From VGDP01 sp964530335 (lineage in GTDB: Bacteria > Pseudomonadota > Alphaproteobacteria > SP197): a DNA stretch of 64,000 bases. The notes beneath the pieces were generated by a model. That model had not been told where the DNA came from and made no database searches. It saw only the letters and a list, made by a program, of their open reading frames with translations. The DNA lies in NCBI GenBank assembly GCA_964530335.1, contig CAZGYG010000007.1:3855-67854 (forward strand). The letters are read 5' to 3'. This document shows positions 33,351 to 42,404 of this stretch, in pieces (positions within the stretch are counted from its first letter, which is position 1; every line of letters starts with the position of its first letter). A program made the position numbers and the translations under genes.

Positions 33351-34295
33351 CTACGGTGACGCCGGCGCCGCGGGCTTCGGTTCCGCCGCGCCCCGCCGCA
33401 CCCCGGTGTAAAGCAACACCGGCGCCGCGATGTAGATCGACGAGTACGTGCCGACGATGACGCCCCAGATCATCGCCAGCGTGAACCCCGCGATGACCTC
33501 GCCGCCGAAGACATAAAGCGCGGCGAGCGCGAGCAGCGTGGAGCCGCCGGTCATGATCGTGCGCGACAACGTCTCGTTGACGCTCAGGTCGAGCAGGTCC
33601 GGCAAAGGCATCTGCTTGAACTTGCGCAGGTTCTCCCGCACCCGGTCGAAGATGACCACCGTGTCGTTCATCGAGTAGCCGATGATGGTCAGCAACGCCG
33701 CGATGATGGTCAGGTTGAACTCGATCTGAAACAGCGCGAACAGCCCCAGCGTCAGCGCCACGTCGTGGACCAGCGCCAGCACGGCGCCGATGCCGAACTG
33801 CCATTCGAAACGGAACCAGATGTAGACCATCATCGCCGCGATCGAGGCGATGACCGCGATGGCGCCCGCCTGGACCAGCTCGCCGCTGACCTGCGGCCCG
33901 ACGGATTCGACCCTGCGGAATTCCAGATCGACGCCGAGCGCCCGGACAAGCGCGGCCCGCGCCGTCTCGATCGCCCGCTGCTGCGCCTCCTCGCCGCCTT
34001 CCTGGCGTTGCACGCGGACCAGCACGTCGGTCGGCTGGCCGAACTCCTGCAAGGCGACCTCGCCCAGGTCGATCGAGCCCATGGCCGAGCGGAGCTCGTC
34101 GAGCGCGACCGGCGCGTCGTCGCGGATTTCGATCAGGATGCCGCCGCGGAAATCGATGCCGAAGTTGAGCCCGGCCAGGGCAACGAGCAATGCCGAGGCC
34201 AGCGCGCCCGCGGCCGACAGGACGAAGAACACGTGGCGCCGGGCGATGAACCGGATCTTCGGCGTGGCGGGCAGTGGTCGGATCGGCTTGTACAT
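33351..34295 (-). CDS. secF: Protein translocase subunit SecF
   Basis: A 314-residue inner-membrane protein with six transmembrane segments and a periplasmic domain between the first two. Motifs LNFGIDFRGG near the first helix, YIWFRFEWQFG, and GYSMNDTVVIFDRVREN are diagnostic. With SecD it uses proton motive force to complete protein export. It follows secD by 9 bp. Confidence 0.97.
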   Translation of the reverse strand: MYKPIRPLPATPKIRFIARRHVFFVLSAAGALASALLVALAGLNFGIDFRGGILIEIRDDAPVALDELRSAMGSIDLGEVALQEFGQPTDVLVRVQRQEGGEEAQQRAIETARAALVRALGVDLEFRRVESVGPQVSGELVQAGAIAVIASIAAMMVYIWFRFEWQFGIGAVLALVHDVALTLGLFALFQIEFNLTIIAALLTIIGYSMNDTVVIFDRVRENLRKFKQMPLPDLLDLSVNETLSRTIMTGGSTLLALAALYVFGGEVIAGFTLAMIWGVIVGTYSSIYIAAPVLLYTGVRRGAAEPKPAAPASP

Positions 34296-34304
34296 GGGCG
34301 AACG

Positions 34305-35882
34305 CTAAATCGGGATCGTCTTGGGCCGCGCCCGGCGCAGCCAGGTGGCGACGATCAGGCGGCTGAGTGTGACGGCGGTGAACACCGACGTCGCCAGGCC
34401 GAGCGACAGGGTTACGCCGAACCCCTTCACCGGCCCCGAACCCAGGCCGAACATCAGCAGCGCCGCGATCAGGGTCGTGAGGTTGGAATCGATGATCGTC
34501 GTCATGGCGCGCCGGTAGCCCGCCTCGATCGCCGAGATCGGCGTCCGTCCCAGCGTCAGCTCCTCGCGGATGCGTTCGAAGATCAGCACGTTGGCGTCGA
34601 CCGCCATGCCAAGCGTCAGAACGATCCCGGCGATGCCGGGCAGCGTCAGGGTGGCCTGCAAGAGCGTCAGCGCGGCGATCAGCAGGATGCCGTTCGCGCC
34701 CAGCGCGATCACGGCGACGATCCCGAACAGGCCGTAGAACACGACCATGAACAGGGCGACCAGGATGACGGCGATGATCGAGGCGACGATGCCCGCCCGG
34801 ATCGAATCCGCGCCGAGCCCCGGCCCCACCGAACGTTCCTCGATCACGGTCAGCGGCGCGGGCAGCGCGCCAGCGCGCAGCAGCAGGGCCAGATCGGTCG
34901 CCGCCTGGACCGTGAAGCTGCCGCTGATGACGCCGCTGCCGCCGGTGATCGGCTCGCGGATGACCGGCGCGCTGATGACCCGGCCGTCGAGCACGATGGC
35001 CATGCGCTGCCCGGTGTTCTGGGTCGTCGCCTCGCCGAACCGACGCGCGCCCGCGGAATCGAACTGGAACGAGACGACCGGCTGCCCCTGCTGGAACGAG
35101 GGCTGGGCATTGACCAGGTTCTCGCCGGTCACCATGCGCTCCTTGCGTATGACGAGCATGAGGGCGTTGCCCTGGGCGTCGCGATCGTCCTCCGAGGGCA
35201 GCAGCTCGGAGCCCAGCGGCAGTTGCCCCTTCATCGCCTGCTGCACGGTGACCGTGGGATCGAGCAGGCGGAACTCGAGCAGCGCGGTCTTGCCGATCAG
35301 CCGCTTGATGCGCTCGGGGTCGTCGACCCCAGGAAGCTGCACCAGGATGCGCGCTCCGCCTTGGCGCTGGATGGTCGGCTCGCGCGTTCCGGTCTCGTCG
35401 ATGCGCCGGCGCACGATCTCGATCGACTGGTCGACGATCGCGGTCCGGCGCGTCACGAGCGCCGCCTCCGTGAACCCGATCGAGACGCCGCCCGCGTCGT
35501 CGATCGCCACGTCCACGTCCGGGTCGATATCGCCGATGGTCTCGCGCGCGGCCTCGATCTGGCCCGGGTCACGCAAGGTCAGGACGACGAGGCCGCCGCG
35601 CACGCCGAGCCCGGTGTAGCCGAGATCCGCCTTGCGCATCGCCTTGCGCACCTCGTTTTCCAGGGCCCTCAGGCGCTCGGCGATGGCCGTGTCGACCTCG
35701 ATCTCGAGCAGCAGGTGCGCGCCGCCCTGGAGATCGAGCCCGAGCTGAACCTGGCTGGCCGGCAGCCACGACGGCATCGCCTCGACCAGCGCGCGGGGGA
35801 ACATGTTGGGCAAGGCGATGACCAGCCCGAGCGCGCAGGTCGCGAGAACCACGACGATCTTCCAGCGCGGGAAGACGAGCAT
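34305..35882 (-). CDS. secD: Protein translocase subunit SecD
   Basis: A 525-residue inner-membrane protein with six transmembrane segments and a large P1 periplasmic domain. LGLDLQGGAHLLLE, GIVLTLGMAVDANVLIFERIREEL and the C-terminal ATSVFTAVTLSRLI are family motifs. It works with SecF and YajC at the SecYEG channel. Gap to yajC is 30 bp, to secF 9 bp. Confidence 0.97.
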   Translation of the reverse strand: MLVFPRWKIVVVLATCALGLVIALPNMFPRALVEAMPSWLPASQVQLGLDLQGGAHLLLEIEVDTAIAERLRALENEVRKAMRKADLGYTGLGVRGGLVVLTLRDPGQIEAARETIGDIDPDVDVAIDDAGGVSIGFTEAALVTRRTAIVDQSIEIVRRRIDETGTREPTIQRQGGARILVQLPGVDDPERIKRLIGKTALLEFRLLDPTVTVQQAMKGQLPLGSELLPSEDDRDAQGNALMLVIRKERMVTGENLVNAQPSFQQGQPVVSFQFDSAGARRFGEATTQNTGQRMAIVLDGRVISAPVIREPITGGSGVISGSFTVQAATDLALLLRAGALPAPLTVIEERSVGPGLGADSIRAGIVASIIAVILVALFMVVFYGLFGIVAVIALGANGILLIAALTLLQATLTLPGIAGIVLTLGMAVDANVLIFERIREELTLGRTPISAIEAGYRRAMTTIIDSNLTTLIAALLMFGLGSGPVKGFGVTLSLGLATSVFTAVTLSRLIVATWLRRARPKTIPI

Positions 35883-35912
35883 CGCAAGGAGACCCAGGCG
35901 CGCCGCGGACGG

Positions 35913-36302
35913 TCAGTTCGACTTCTCGACCGTTTTCTCGTCGCCACCGTCCTTGGACTCCTTGGACTCCGCCTCGCCCGCCCCCTGGGGTTCGGGCCGC
36001 GCGATGACCTCGGCGATGGTGCTCTGGGCGATCTTGACCTTCACGTTGGGCGCGATCTCGACGTAGCAGACGTTGCCGCCCTCGATGCGGGCGACCCGGC
36101 CGTACAGCCCACCCCCGGTCAAAACCTGGTCGCCGCGCTTCAGGTTGGCGACCATCTCCTTGTGCTGCTTCATCTTCTTCTGCTGCGGGCGGAACACCAG
36201 CAGCCAGAACACGCCGAACATCAGGGCGATCGGCAGCACGAAGCTGAACATATCGCCCGAAGACGCACCGGCGTCCTGGGCGAAGGCCGGTGAGATGAAC
36301 AT
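35913..36302 (-). CDS. yajC: Preprotein translocase subunit YajC
   Basis: A 129-residue single-pass membrane protein. The start MFISPAFAQ, the helix near residues 18-38 and FRPQQKKMKQHKEMVANLKRG are diagnostic. The tail (about 100-129) is charged and rich in Glu/Lys. First gene of the yajC-secD-secF-Mth938 operon; the 128-bp gap to the divergent DUF815 gene should hold its promoter. Confidence 0.96.
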   Translation of the reverse strand: MFISPAFAQDAGASSGDMFSFVLPIALMFGVFWLLVFRPQQKKMKQHKEMVANLKRGDQVLTGGGLYGRVARIEGGNVCYVEIAPNVKVKIAQSTIAEVIARPEPQGAGEAESKESKDGGDEKTVEKSN

Positions 36303-36430
36303 CGGCGGACCCTCTTTCGGAAAGCGGAGTGCGGACTATAGCCACGCACCGCCGTTTTGCAACCGGCGCCCGGATTGGACCGGGTAACGACGCGTGTTAG
36401 CCTTGCCGTCCCGCTTGGCGTGATGTGACC

Positions 36431-37297
36431 ATGGACGACTCGGGCATCGAAGCATCCCACGCCGCCGTGCTGCGGCGTATCGCCGAGGCGCTGGAACGCC
36501 TGGCGCCCCCGCCCGCCGTCGGCTCCGGCTTGGGGCAGGCGGACGCCTTCATCTGGCACGCGGACAGCGGCGTCCTTAGCCCGGTCCCGGAGGTCAGCCG
36601 CGTGCCGCTCGCGCTGCTCAAGGGCATAGACCGGGTGCGCGACATCCTGCTCGACAACACGCGCCGTTTCGCGCTCGGCCTGCCGGCGAACAACGCGCTG
36701 CTGTGGGGTGCCAGAGGCATGGGCAAGAGCTCGCTGATCAAGGCCGTGCACGACGCGGTCAACCGCGAGCGACCGCGCGCGCTGGCCCTGGTCGAAATCC
36801 ACCGCGAGGACACGCCGACCCTGCCGCGCCTGCTGGCGCTGCTGCGCGCCTCGCCGCGCCGCTGCATCGTGTTGTGCGACGACCTGTCGTTCACGACCGA
36901 GGACGCCTCGTACAAGTCGCTCAAGGCGATCCTCGAGGGCGGCATCGAGGGGCGCCCGGACAACATCCTGTTCTACGCCACGTCGAACCGCCGCCACCTG
37001 ATGCCGAGGGAGATGGTCGAGAACGAGCGCTCGACGGCGATCAGCCCCGCCGAGGCGGTGGAGGAGAAGGTCTCGCTGTCGGACCGTTTCGGGCTATGGC
37101 TCGGTTTCCACGGCTGCACCCAGGACATCTATCTGGCGATCGTCGAAGGCTACGTCGGCCATTTCGGGCTCGCCTGCCCGCCGGATGCGTTGCGCGCCGA
37201 GGCGATCGAGTGGGCGGCGACGCGCGGCGCGCGCTCCGGCCGGGTCGCCTGGCAGTTCGTCCAGGACCTGGCCGGCAGGCTGGGACAGCGGGTTTAG
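36431..37297 (+). CDS. DUF815-family AAA+ ATPase
   Basis: A 288-residue ATPase with Walker A GARGMGKSS, Walker B CIVLCDDLSF and sensor 1 ILFYATSNRRHLM. DUF815 proteins are common in Alphaproteobacteria and sit beside yajC-secDF, as here; precise function is unknown, and a chaperone or DNA-loading role has been suggested only from fold. ATG 36431 is chosen over GTG 36425 six bases upstream. Convergent with the NlpD-like gene (9 bp gap). Confidence 0.92.
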   Translation: MDDSGIEASHAAVLRRIAEALERLAPPPAVGSGLGQADAFIWHADSGVLSPVPEVSRVPLALLKGIDRVRDILLDNTRRFALGLPANNALLWGARGMGKSSLIKAVHDAVNRERPRALALVEIHREDTPTLPRLLALLRASPRRCIVLCDDLSFTTEDASYKSLKAILEGGIEGRPDNILFYATSNRRHLMPREMVENERSTAISPAEAVEEKVSLSDRFGLWLGFHGCTQDIYLAIVEGYVGHFGLACPPDALRAEAIEWAATRGARSGRVAWQFVQDLAGRLGQRV

Positions 37298-37306
37298 CCG
37301 GCGGGT

Positions 37307-38431
37307 TCAGTTGACCGCCAGGTACGGCACCGGGTCGACCGGCTCGTTGCCCTTGCGGATCTCGAAGTGGCTCTGGGGCTCGGACACGCTGCCGGTGGCG
37401 CCGACCCGGGCGATCTGTTGCCCCCGCGCGACCCGATCGCCCTTCTCGACCAGCAACGTCTCGTTGTGCGCGTAGGCGGTGGCCCAGCCGTCGGCGTGGC
37501 GGAGCAGCACCAAGTTGCCGAAACCGGGAATCTCGTTCCCCGCGTAGACCACGACCCCATTCTCGGCGGCGAGCACCGGGGCGCCGCGCGGCGCGGCGAT
37601 GTTGATGCCGTCGTTGTTCAGCCCTTCTGGCTTAGGCCCGAAGGTCGAGATGACCTTGCCCTGAACCGGCCAGGCGAACTTGCCTTCCGAGAGCGGCGCG
37701 GGCTGGGGCACGGCGGCGGTGGAAGTTGCCGGCTCTGGGGCCGGCTCTGGGGCCGGCTCTGGGGCCGGCTCTAGGGCCGGCTCTGGGACCGGCTCGGGGG
37801 CCGGCGCGGGCAGCGGGTCGGGCTCGGGCACGGCTTCCTCGGACGCGATCGGCTCGGGTGGCGGCGCGGGCGTGGCTTCGATGGCGGATGGCGCGGCCGG
37901 CGCCGGCTCGGTTGGCGCCTGGGTGACGCCCGCCTCCGCGACGGCCACCTGGGCGACGGCCGGCTGGGTGACGGCAATTCCCGCGAGCGGGATTTTCAGG
38001 CGCTGGCCGATCTTGACGATGTATGGCTCGGCCAGGCCGTTGAGCTGGGCGAGAGAGCGCATCGAGACCCCAAACCGTCGGGCGATCGCCGTCAGGGTAT
38101 CGCCTGGCACAACGTCGTAGAGGCGCTCCTCGGGCAGCCCGAGCGTTTGGCCGATGCTCAAGATATACGGTGGCACCAAGCCGTTGAGCTCGATCAGGCC
38201 CCGCACCGATACCCCGGAACGCCGCGCGATCGCGTAGACGGTATCGCCCGCCTCGACGATGACGCTGCCGCCGACCGTGGTGCCCGGTTTCGCCGCCGGC
38301 AGCGGCGGCGCGCCGTCCGCCGCCGGCTCCAGCGCGGTCGTGCCGCTCACGACCGGCGCCGGGGCCTGGGAGCCGCAGGCGGCCAGGCCCGACACCGCGA
38401 TCGCGGCAAGGACGGCGGTCACGCGGTTCAC
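37307..38431 (-). CDS. NlpD-like LysM/M23 lipoprotein
   Basis: A 374-residue outer-membrane lipoprotein: signal ending LAAC (Cys20), two LysM domains (about residues 60-102 and 107-150) that bind peptidoglycan, a long Pro/Ala/Glu linker and a C-terminal LytM/M23 domain (about 255-370). Two of the usual zinc ligands look replaced (GINIAAPRG where HxGxD is expected), as in E. coli NlpD, so it more likely activates an amidase during cell separation than cuts peptidoglycan itself. GTG 38431 overlaps the pcm stop as GTGA. The surE-pcm-nlpD order is conserved in Proteobacteria. Confidence 0.9.
   Translation of the reverse strand: MNRVTAVLAAIAVSGLAACGSQAPAPVVSGTTALEPAADGAPPLPAAKPGTTVGGSVIVEAGDTVYAIARRSGVSVRGLIELNGLVPPYILSIGQTLGLPEERLYDVVPGDTLTAIARRFGVSMRSLAQLNGLAEPYIVKIGQRLKIPLAGIAVTQPAVAQVAVAEAGVTQAPTEPAPAAPSAIEATPAPPPEPIASEEAVPEPDPLPAPAPEPVPEPALEPAPEPAPEPAPEPATSTAAVPQPAPLSEGKFAWPVQGKVISTFGPKPEGLNNDGINIAAPRGAPVLAAENGVVVYAGNEIPGFGNLVLLRHADGWATAYAHNETLLVEKGDRVARGQQIARVGATGSVSEPQSHFEIRKGNEPVDPVPYLAVN
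37731..37802. repeat. 12-bp tandem repeat in the NlpD linker
   Basis: Six 12-bp units of the form GGCTCTGGGGCC, the first three identical and the last three with single changes. They encode a (EPAP)n stretch that sets the length of the spacer between the LysM and LytM domains. Copy number may vary between strains by slippage. Confidence 0.9.
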
Positions 38432-39063
38432 GTGTTCTCCTCCTCGGAGACCAGCGGGACGAAACGTACACCGCCGAGCCGTTCGGTCGTCGTCGTCGCG
38501 CCCTTGCGGGTGACCTTGATCAGCTCCTGGGTCCGGCCGGAGGCGCCGAGCGGCAGGACCACGATGCCGCCGTCGCGGGTCTGTTCGACCAGTGTCTCGG
38601 GCACGACGGGCGCGGCGCAAGTCACGATGATACGGTCGAACGGCGCCGCCTCGGGCCAGCCCTTGGCGCCATTGCCGCATCGCGCCACGATGTTGTTGAG
38701 GCGAAGCGCGGCAAACCGCCGCACCGCCTGGGCGTGCAGTTCGCGGTGACGCTCGATCGTGTAGACCCGCCGGCACAGCAGCGCGAGCACCGCGGCCTGA
38801 TAGCCAGACCCGGTGCCGATCTCCAGAACGACCATGCGCTCGCCCACGTCGAGCGCCTGGGTCATCAGCGCGACCACCAGCGGCTGGCTGATGGTCTGGC
38901 CGCAATCGATCGGCAGGGCCACGTTCTCGTACGCCTGGTCCGTCAGGTGCTCGGGCACGAACGCCTCGCGCGGCGTGCGCTCGATGGCGCCGAGCACGCG
39001 GGCATCGGTGACACCCTCGCCACGCAACTCCATGGTCAATCTGAGGCGCGCGATGTCGAGCAT
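38428..39063 (-). CDS. pcm: Protein-L-isoaspartate O-methyltransferase
   Basis: A 211-residue SAM methyltransferase that starts repair of isoaspartyl damage in proteins. REAFVPEHLTDQAYENVALPI, TISQPLVVALMTQAL and the SAM motif LEIGTGSGYQAAVLALL are diagnostic. ATG 39063 overlaps the surE 3' end by 28 bp; a start at ATG 39033 would avoid this but removes the usual RLRLTMELR N-terminus. Its stop overlaps the nlpD start. Confidence 0.95.
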   Translation of the reverse strand: MLDIARLRLTMELRGEGVTDARVLGAIERTPREAFVPEHLTDQAYENVALPIDCGQTISQPLVVALMTQALDVGERMVVLEIGTGSGYQAAVLALLCRRVYTIERHRELHAQAVRRFAALRLNNIVARCGNGAKGWPEAAPFDRIIVTCAAPVVPETLVEQTRDGGIVVLPLGASGRTQELIKVTRKGATTTTERLGGVRFVPLVSEEENT

Positions 39064-39830
39064 CGGTTGAGCGCCCCTTCCAGGCGCCGCTGCGTCGGCC
39101 GGTGGGTGAGATCGAGCGCGATGGCGGTCACCGCGATGGCATGACGCCCCAGCGCCCGCAGGTCCGTGCCACGCCGGCGCTCCCTGGCGCGCAGGTTCTG
39201 GTCCTCGTCGCTGCGTTCGCCGCCGATCCAGTAGTACGGCCGGCCGCGCGGGTCGATGCGCTCGGTCACGGCGTCGCCGAACATGTAACGGCCCTGGCGC
39301 ACGACCTCGACCCCCGTCACCGCGCCGGGCGGCGCATCCGGGAAGTTCAGGTTGATCAGCACGCCCTTCGGCCAGCCCGCGGCGATCAGCCGCCGGATCA
39401 GGCCCGGCGCGTGGCTCTCGGCCGTGGACCAATGGACCCGGCCGGAGTAGTCCTGGCTCAGCGCGATCGCCGGAACGCCCAGCAGAGTCGCCTCCATGGC
39501 GGCGGCGACGGTGCCGGAGTACGTCACGTCGTCGGCGGCGTTCATGCCGCGGTTGACGCCGGACAGCACCAGCGTAGGGGGGCTCTGCTTCATCAGCGTG
39601 TTGAGCGCGAGCAGGATGCAATCGGTCGGCGTACCGTCGACCGCGAAGCGCTTGCGGTTGACGCGCCGGACCCGCAACGGCCGGTGCAGAGTGAGCGAGT
39701 GGCTGGCGCCACTCTGCTCGGCTTCCGGCGCCACCACCCATACGTCCTCGGTCAGCCGGCGCGCGATGGCCTGAAGCACGCGGAAGCCTGGCGCGCCGAT
39801 ACCGTCATCGTTGCACAAGAGGATGCGCAT
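39036..39830 (-). CDS. surE: 5'/3'-nucleotidase SurE
   Basis: A 264-residue stationary-phase survival phosphatase acting on nucleoside monophosphates. The N-terminal metal motif CNDDGIGAPG, plus APEAEQSGASHSLT and LSGVNRGMNAADDVTYSGTVAAAMEA, are diagnostic. First gene of the surE-pcm-nlpD unit. Confidence 0.97.
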   Translation of the reverse strand: MRILLCNDDGIGAPGFRVLQAIARRLTEDVWVVAPEAEQSGASHSLTLHRPLRVRRVNRKRFAVDGTPTDCILLALNTLMKQSPPTLVLSGVNRGMNAADDVTYSGTVAAAMEATLLGVPAIALSQDYSGRVHWSTAESHAPGLIRRLIAAGWPKGVLINLNFPDAPPGAVTGVEVVRQGRYMFGDAVTERIDPRGRPYYWIGGERSDEDQNLRARERRRGTDLRALGRHAIAVTAIALDLTHRPTQRRLEGALNRCSTSRASD

Positions 39831-39884
39831 TCACGTCCCCGAACGTCACCCTAGGTTACGGGTGAGTCGGGCCGCGCGCGACCC

Positions 39885-40331
39885 TTACGAACCGCCCTTC
39901 AGCGGCACGTCGGGAACCCAGAGGTAGCCCTCGGGGTCGAGCACGTAGCACTCGCGTAGGCCGTGCGGCTTGTCGGCCGAGGACGCGAGCACCGTATGGC
40001 CGCCCGCCAGGGCTCGCCGCTCGCAGGCGTCCGGGTCGACGCCGTGCAGCCGAAGCTCGACGCCGAGCCCGCGCGGCAGGTCGTCGCGCAAGGCGCCGTA
40101 CAGCGGATGGCTGGCGTAGGCGTGGTCGGCGTGGACCATCCACTCCAACGCACCGATGCGCGCCACCGCGAAGTCCGGATCGGCATAGACGATCGTCGCG
40201 CCCAAGACGCCCTCGTAGAACGCGACCGCCTTGGCGACATCGCGGACAATGACGTTGACCCCGAGCCCCGTGAGCGAGCGCCCGTAGGCGTCCGCCGGCA
40301 TGAACGGCTGACCTTGCCTGAGCTTCGCCAT
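39885..40331 (-). CDS. VOC-family (glyoxalase-like) protein
   Basis: A 148-residue protein with two beta-alpha-beta-beta-beta modules of the vicinal oxygen chelate superfamily (GVNVIVRDVAKAVAFYEGVLG opens the first; YVLDPEGYLWVPDVP closes the second, the usual site of a metal Glu). Functions range from glyoxalase to antibiotic resistance; the substrate cannot be told. Not part of an operon. Confidence 0.85.
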   Translation of the reverse strand: MAKLRQGQPFMPADAYGRSLTGLGVNVIVRDVAKAVAFYEGVLGATIVYADPDFAVARIGALEWMVHADHAYASHPLYGALRDDLPRGLGVELRLHGVDPDACERRALAGGHTVLASSADKPHGLRECYVLDPEGYLWVPDVPLKGGS

Positions 40332-40423
40332 CCCTCCCGGACTCCCGCCCGCCTCCTAACGACATGAAATCAGACGACAATAAACCTGCTTGCCGCGCCC
40401 GTCAGGTTTGCTAGATTTAGGTC

Positions 40424-41287
40424 ATGCGTCAGACGGTAGCTGCCTTGGCCCTGGCCGTCACGCTTGGTTTCGGACCGGCGGCGGCGCAGGAATCGATCTA
40501 CCAGCAGTGGACGCCTCCGGGCGACGATGTGCAGCAGCTCGTCGGCAAGCTGCGCAAGCTGGTCGACGATGCCGAACGCGCCCGCGCCGCGGATCCCCGA
40601 TTTATCCAGGACCTGAAGGCACTTCTCGCCCAGTACGATCGCCCGACGGCGCCGCCGCCCCTGCTCAGCGACGATTTCAGCGACGGCAACTTCACGGCGG
40701 CGCCGGCGTGGCGGGTCTACGCCGGGCAATTCTCGGTCGATCCGCAGTACGGGCTGCGCAGCGTGGTCGCGCTGCCGGCGGCCACGACCGGTAGCACCAG
40801 CACGATCCTGCTGCAGTCGATCCTGAGCAACCTGGCCAATCCGCAGGGTACGTCGACGACGGCCCGGCACGCCTCGATCGCCACGCCGGCCAACGTGGGC
40901 AGCACCTTCAACATCGAATTCGAGTTCGGCTCACTGGCGACGGGTGGCCAGATCGCGTTCGGGCCCTCGATTCCGGGTGACGTTTACGGCGGTTACCGCC
41001 TGGTCTACGTCGGAGTACCCCCGGCATCGATCAAGCTGGTCGCCTTGCGTCGGGGCGAGCAAGCCATGGTCGCCGGCCGGGATCTCGCGGCCCCCCTGGA
41101 GGACAGGAAACGCCATACCTTGGTGTGGAACCGCAAGGCGAACGGCGCCATGAGCGTCGACATCGACGGCGCGAATTTCATCCGGGTCACCGACATGATC
41201 TTCCGCGAAGCGTTCGTGGGCATCACCATCACGAATTCCGGCGGCGACTTCGTCGTGCGCCGCGTGGTCGTCAAGCCGCCGCGCTGA
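40424..41287 (+). CDS. Secreted protein of unknown function, possible jelly-roll domain
   Basis: A 287-residue exported protein with a signal peptide (about 1-21, ending AAAQ). After a short helical stretch (about 30-72), residues about 80-287 are beta-rich with DDFSDGNFTAAPAWRVYAG at the start and YGGYRLVYVG, HTLVWNRKANGAMSVDIDG and FVGITITNSGGDFVVRRVVV near the end, the pattern of concanavalin-like (LamG/DUF1080-type) domains that often bind carbohydrate. I do not recognise a specific family. It stands alone with its own start at ATG 40424 and precedes the homocysteine methyltransferase-like gene by 49 bp. Confidence 0.75.
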   Translation: MRQTVAALALAVTLGFGPAAAQESIYQQWTPPGDDVQQLVGKLRKLVDDAERARAADPRFIQDLKALLAQYDRPTAPPPLLSDDFSDGNFTAAPAWRVYAGQFSVDPQYGLRSVVALPAATTGSTSTILLQSILSNLANPQGTSTTARHASIATPANVGSTFNIEFEFGSLATGGQIAFGPSIPGDVYGGYRLVYVGVPPASIKLVALRRGEQAMVAGRDLAAPLEDRKRHTLVWNRKANGAMSVDIDGANFIRVTDMIFREAFVGITITNSGGDFVVRRVVVKPPR

Positions 41288-41336
41288 GCCTGCCGGCGCG
41301 CGTGCCGACGCCCTGCCTCGCGATCGGAAATTGCGC

Positions 41337-42251
41337 ATGAGCACGGACTGGATCGACCGGCGGGTCGCGGCCGGCGGTGTCGTCTTGATCGACGGCGCCA
41401 TGGGCACCGAGCTGCAACGGCGCGGCGTGCGCATGGACCAGCACGCCTGGAGCGGCGTCGCGGTGCTCGAGCATGGCTCGATCGTGCGCCAGATTCACGA
41501 GGACTACATCCGCGCCGGCGCCGACGTCATCATCACCAACACCTTCGCGAGCTCGCGCCGGGCGCTGGAGTCGGCGGGCCACGGCGCGGACGTCGCCCGC
41601 ATCAACCGCCTGGCGGTCGAGCTGGCGCGGCAGTCGCGCGATCGCGTGGCCGACCGGCCGGTCGCGATCGCCGGTTCGATCTCGACCTACTTCGGCCGCC
41701 GCGATCCGCCGAAGTCGCCCGATCCCCCCGCCGAACGCGCCGCCTACCGCGAGCAGGCCGAGCTCCTGGCCGGCGCGGGCTGCGATCTGATCGCGCTCGA
41801 GATGATGACCGACCTGGAGCAGACCGGGTTCGCGCTGGACGCGGCCCTGGCGGTGGGCCTGCCGGTCTGGCTCGGCCTGAGCGTGAGGCAGCGCGAAAGC
41901 GACGGCGCGGTCATGCTGTTTGACGAGAGTCATACGCTGGCCGAGGCCGCGACGAACTTCGCCGGCCGGCCGATCGCCGCCGTGACCGTGATGCACTCGC
42001 GCGTTCCCGTCACCGCCCCGGCGCTGGAGGTCGTGCGCCGCCACTGGTCCGGCCCGGTCGGCGTCTACCCGCACGCCGGACGTTTCAAGATGCCGGAATG
42101 GCAGTTCATCGACGGCATTTCGCCGGACGACTACGCGCGCGAGGCCACGGGGTGGGTGGCGCAAGGCGCGGCGATGGTCGGCGGCTGCTGCGGCATCGGG
42201 CCCCAGCACATCCGCCGCCTGGCCGAGACCTTGCGCCCGAAACCCGGCTAG
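41337..42251 (+). CDS. Homocysteine S-methyltransferase-family protein with an incomplete zinc site
   Basis: A 304-residue TIM-barrel protein of the MetH-N/BHMT/MmuM family. N-terminal IDGAMGTELQRRG, ITNTFASS and C-terminal GGCCGIGPQHI (C284, C285) are typical. The third zinc ligand, a Cys after strand six (usually a GxNC motif), is missing; the place reads TVMHS (residues 217-221), so His220 might substitute. Activity on homocysteine is therefore uncertain. ATG 41337 is used; in-frame TTG 41331 is less likely. The TAG stop lies across the junction with the MITE copy 2. Confidence 0.87.
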   Translation: MSTDWIDRRVAAGGVVLIDGAMGTELQRRGVRMDQHAWSGVAVLEHGSIVRQIHEDYIRAGADVIITNTFASSRRALESAGHGADVARINRLAVELARQSRDRVADRPVAIAGSISTYFGRRDPPKSPDPPAERAAYREQAELLAGAGCDLIALEMMTDLEQTGFALDAALAVGLPVWLGLSVRQRESDGAVMLFDESHTLAEAATNFAGRPIAAVTVMHSRVPVTAPALEVVRRHWSGPVGVYPHAGRFKMPEWQFIDGISPDDYAREATGWVAQGAAMVGGCCGIGPQHIRRLAETLRPKPG

Positions 42252-42404
42252 CAGGGTGCTGAAATACTCCCGGAGCGTCATTGCGAGGAGGGCGAAGCCC
42301 GACGCGGCAATCCAGAATCGCGCGCAATTCCGCCATTGCCCTGGATCGCCACGCCGCCTGCGGCGGCTCGCGATGACGATGAAAGGAGTTATTCCGCAGC
42401 CTGC
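42251..42404. repeat. MITE-like palindromic element, copy 2 (154 bp)
   Basis: Same architecture as the copy at 571-725: starts GCAGG, ends CCTGC, flanked by TA (42249-42250, 42405-42406), and shares the long core from CTCCCGGAGCGTCATTGCG through GGCAATCCAGAAT. Its terminal repeats have drifted (GTGCTGAAATACTCC against GGAGTTATTCCGCAGC). It occupies the entire space between two convergent genes, and both stop codons (TAG on each strand) are formed by the TA plus the first G of the element. Confidence 0.85.

Noticed and set aside
33765..36293. An 842-residue reading frame on the plus strand opposite secF, secD and yajC
   Set aside because: It is antisense to three certain genes, is rich in Arg, Asp, Gln and His as expected for shadow frames in high-GC DNA, and shows no domain.
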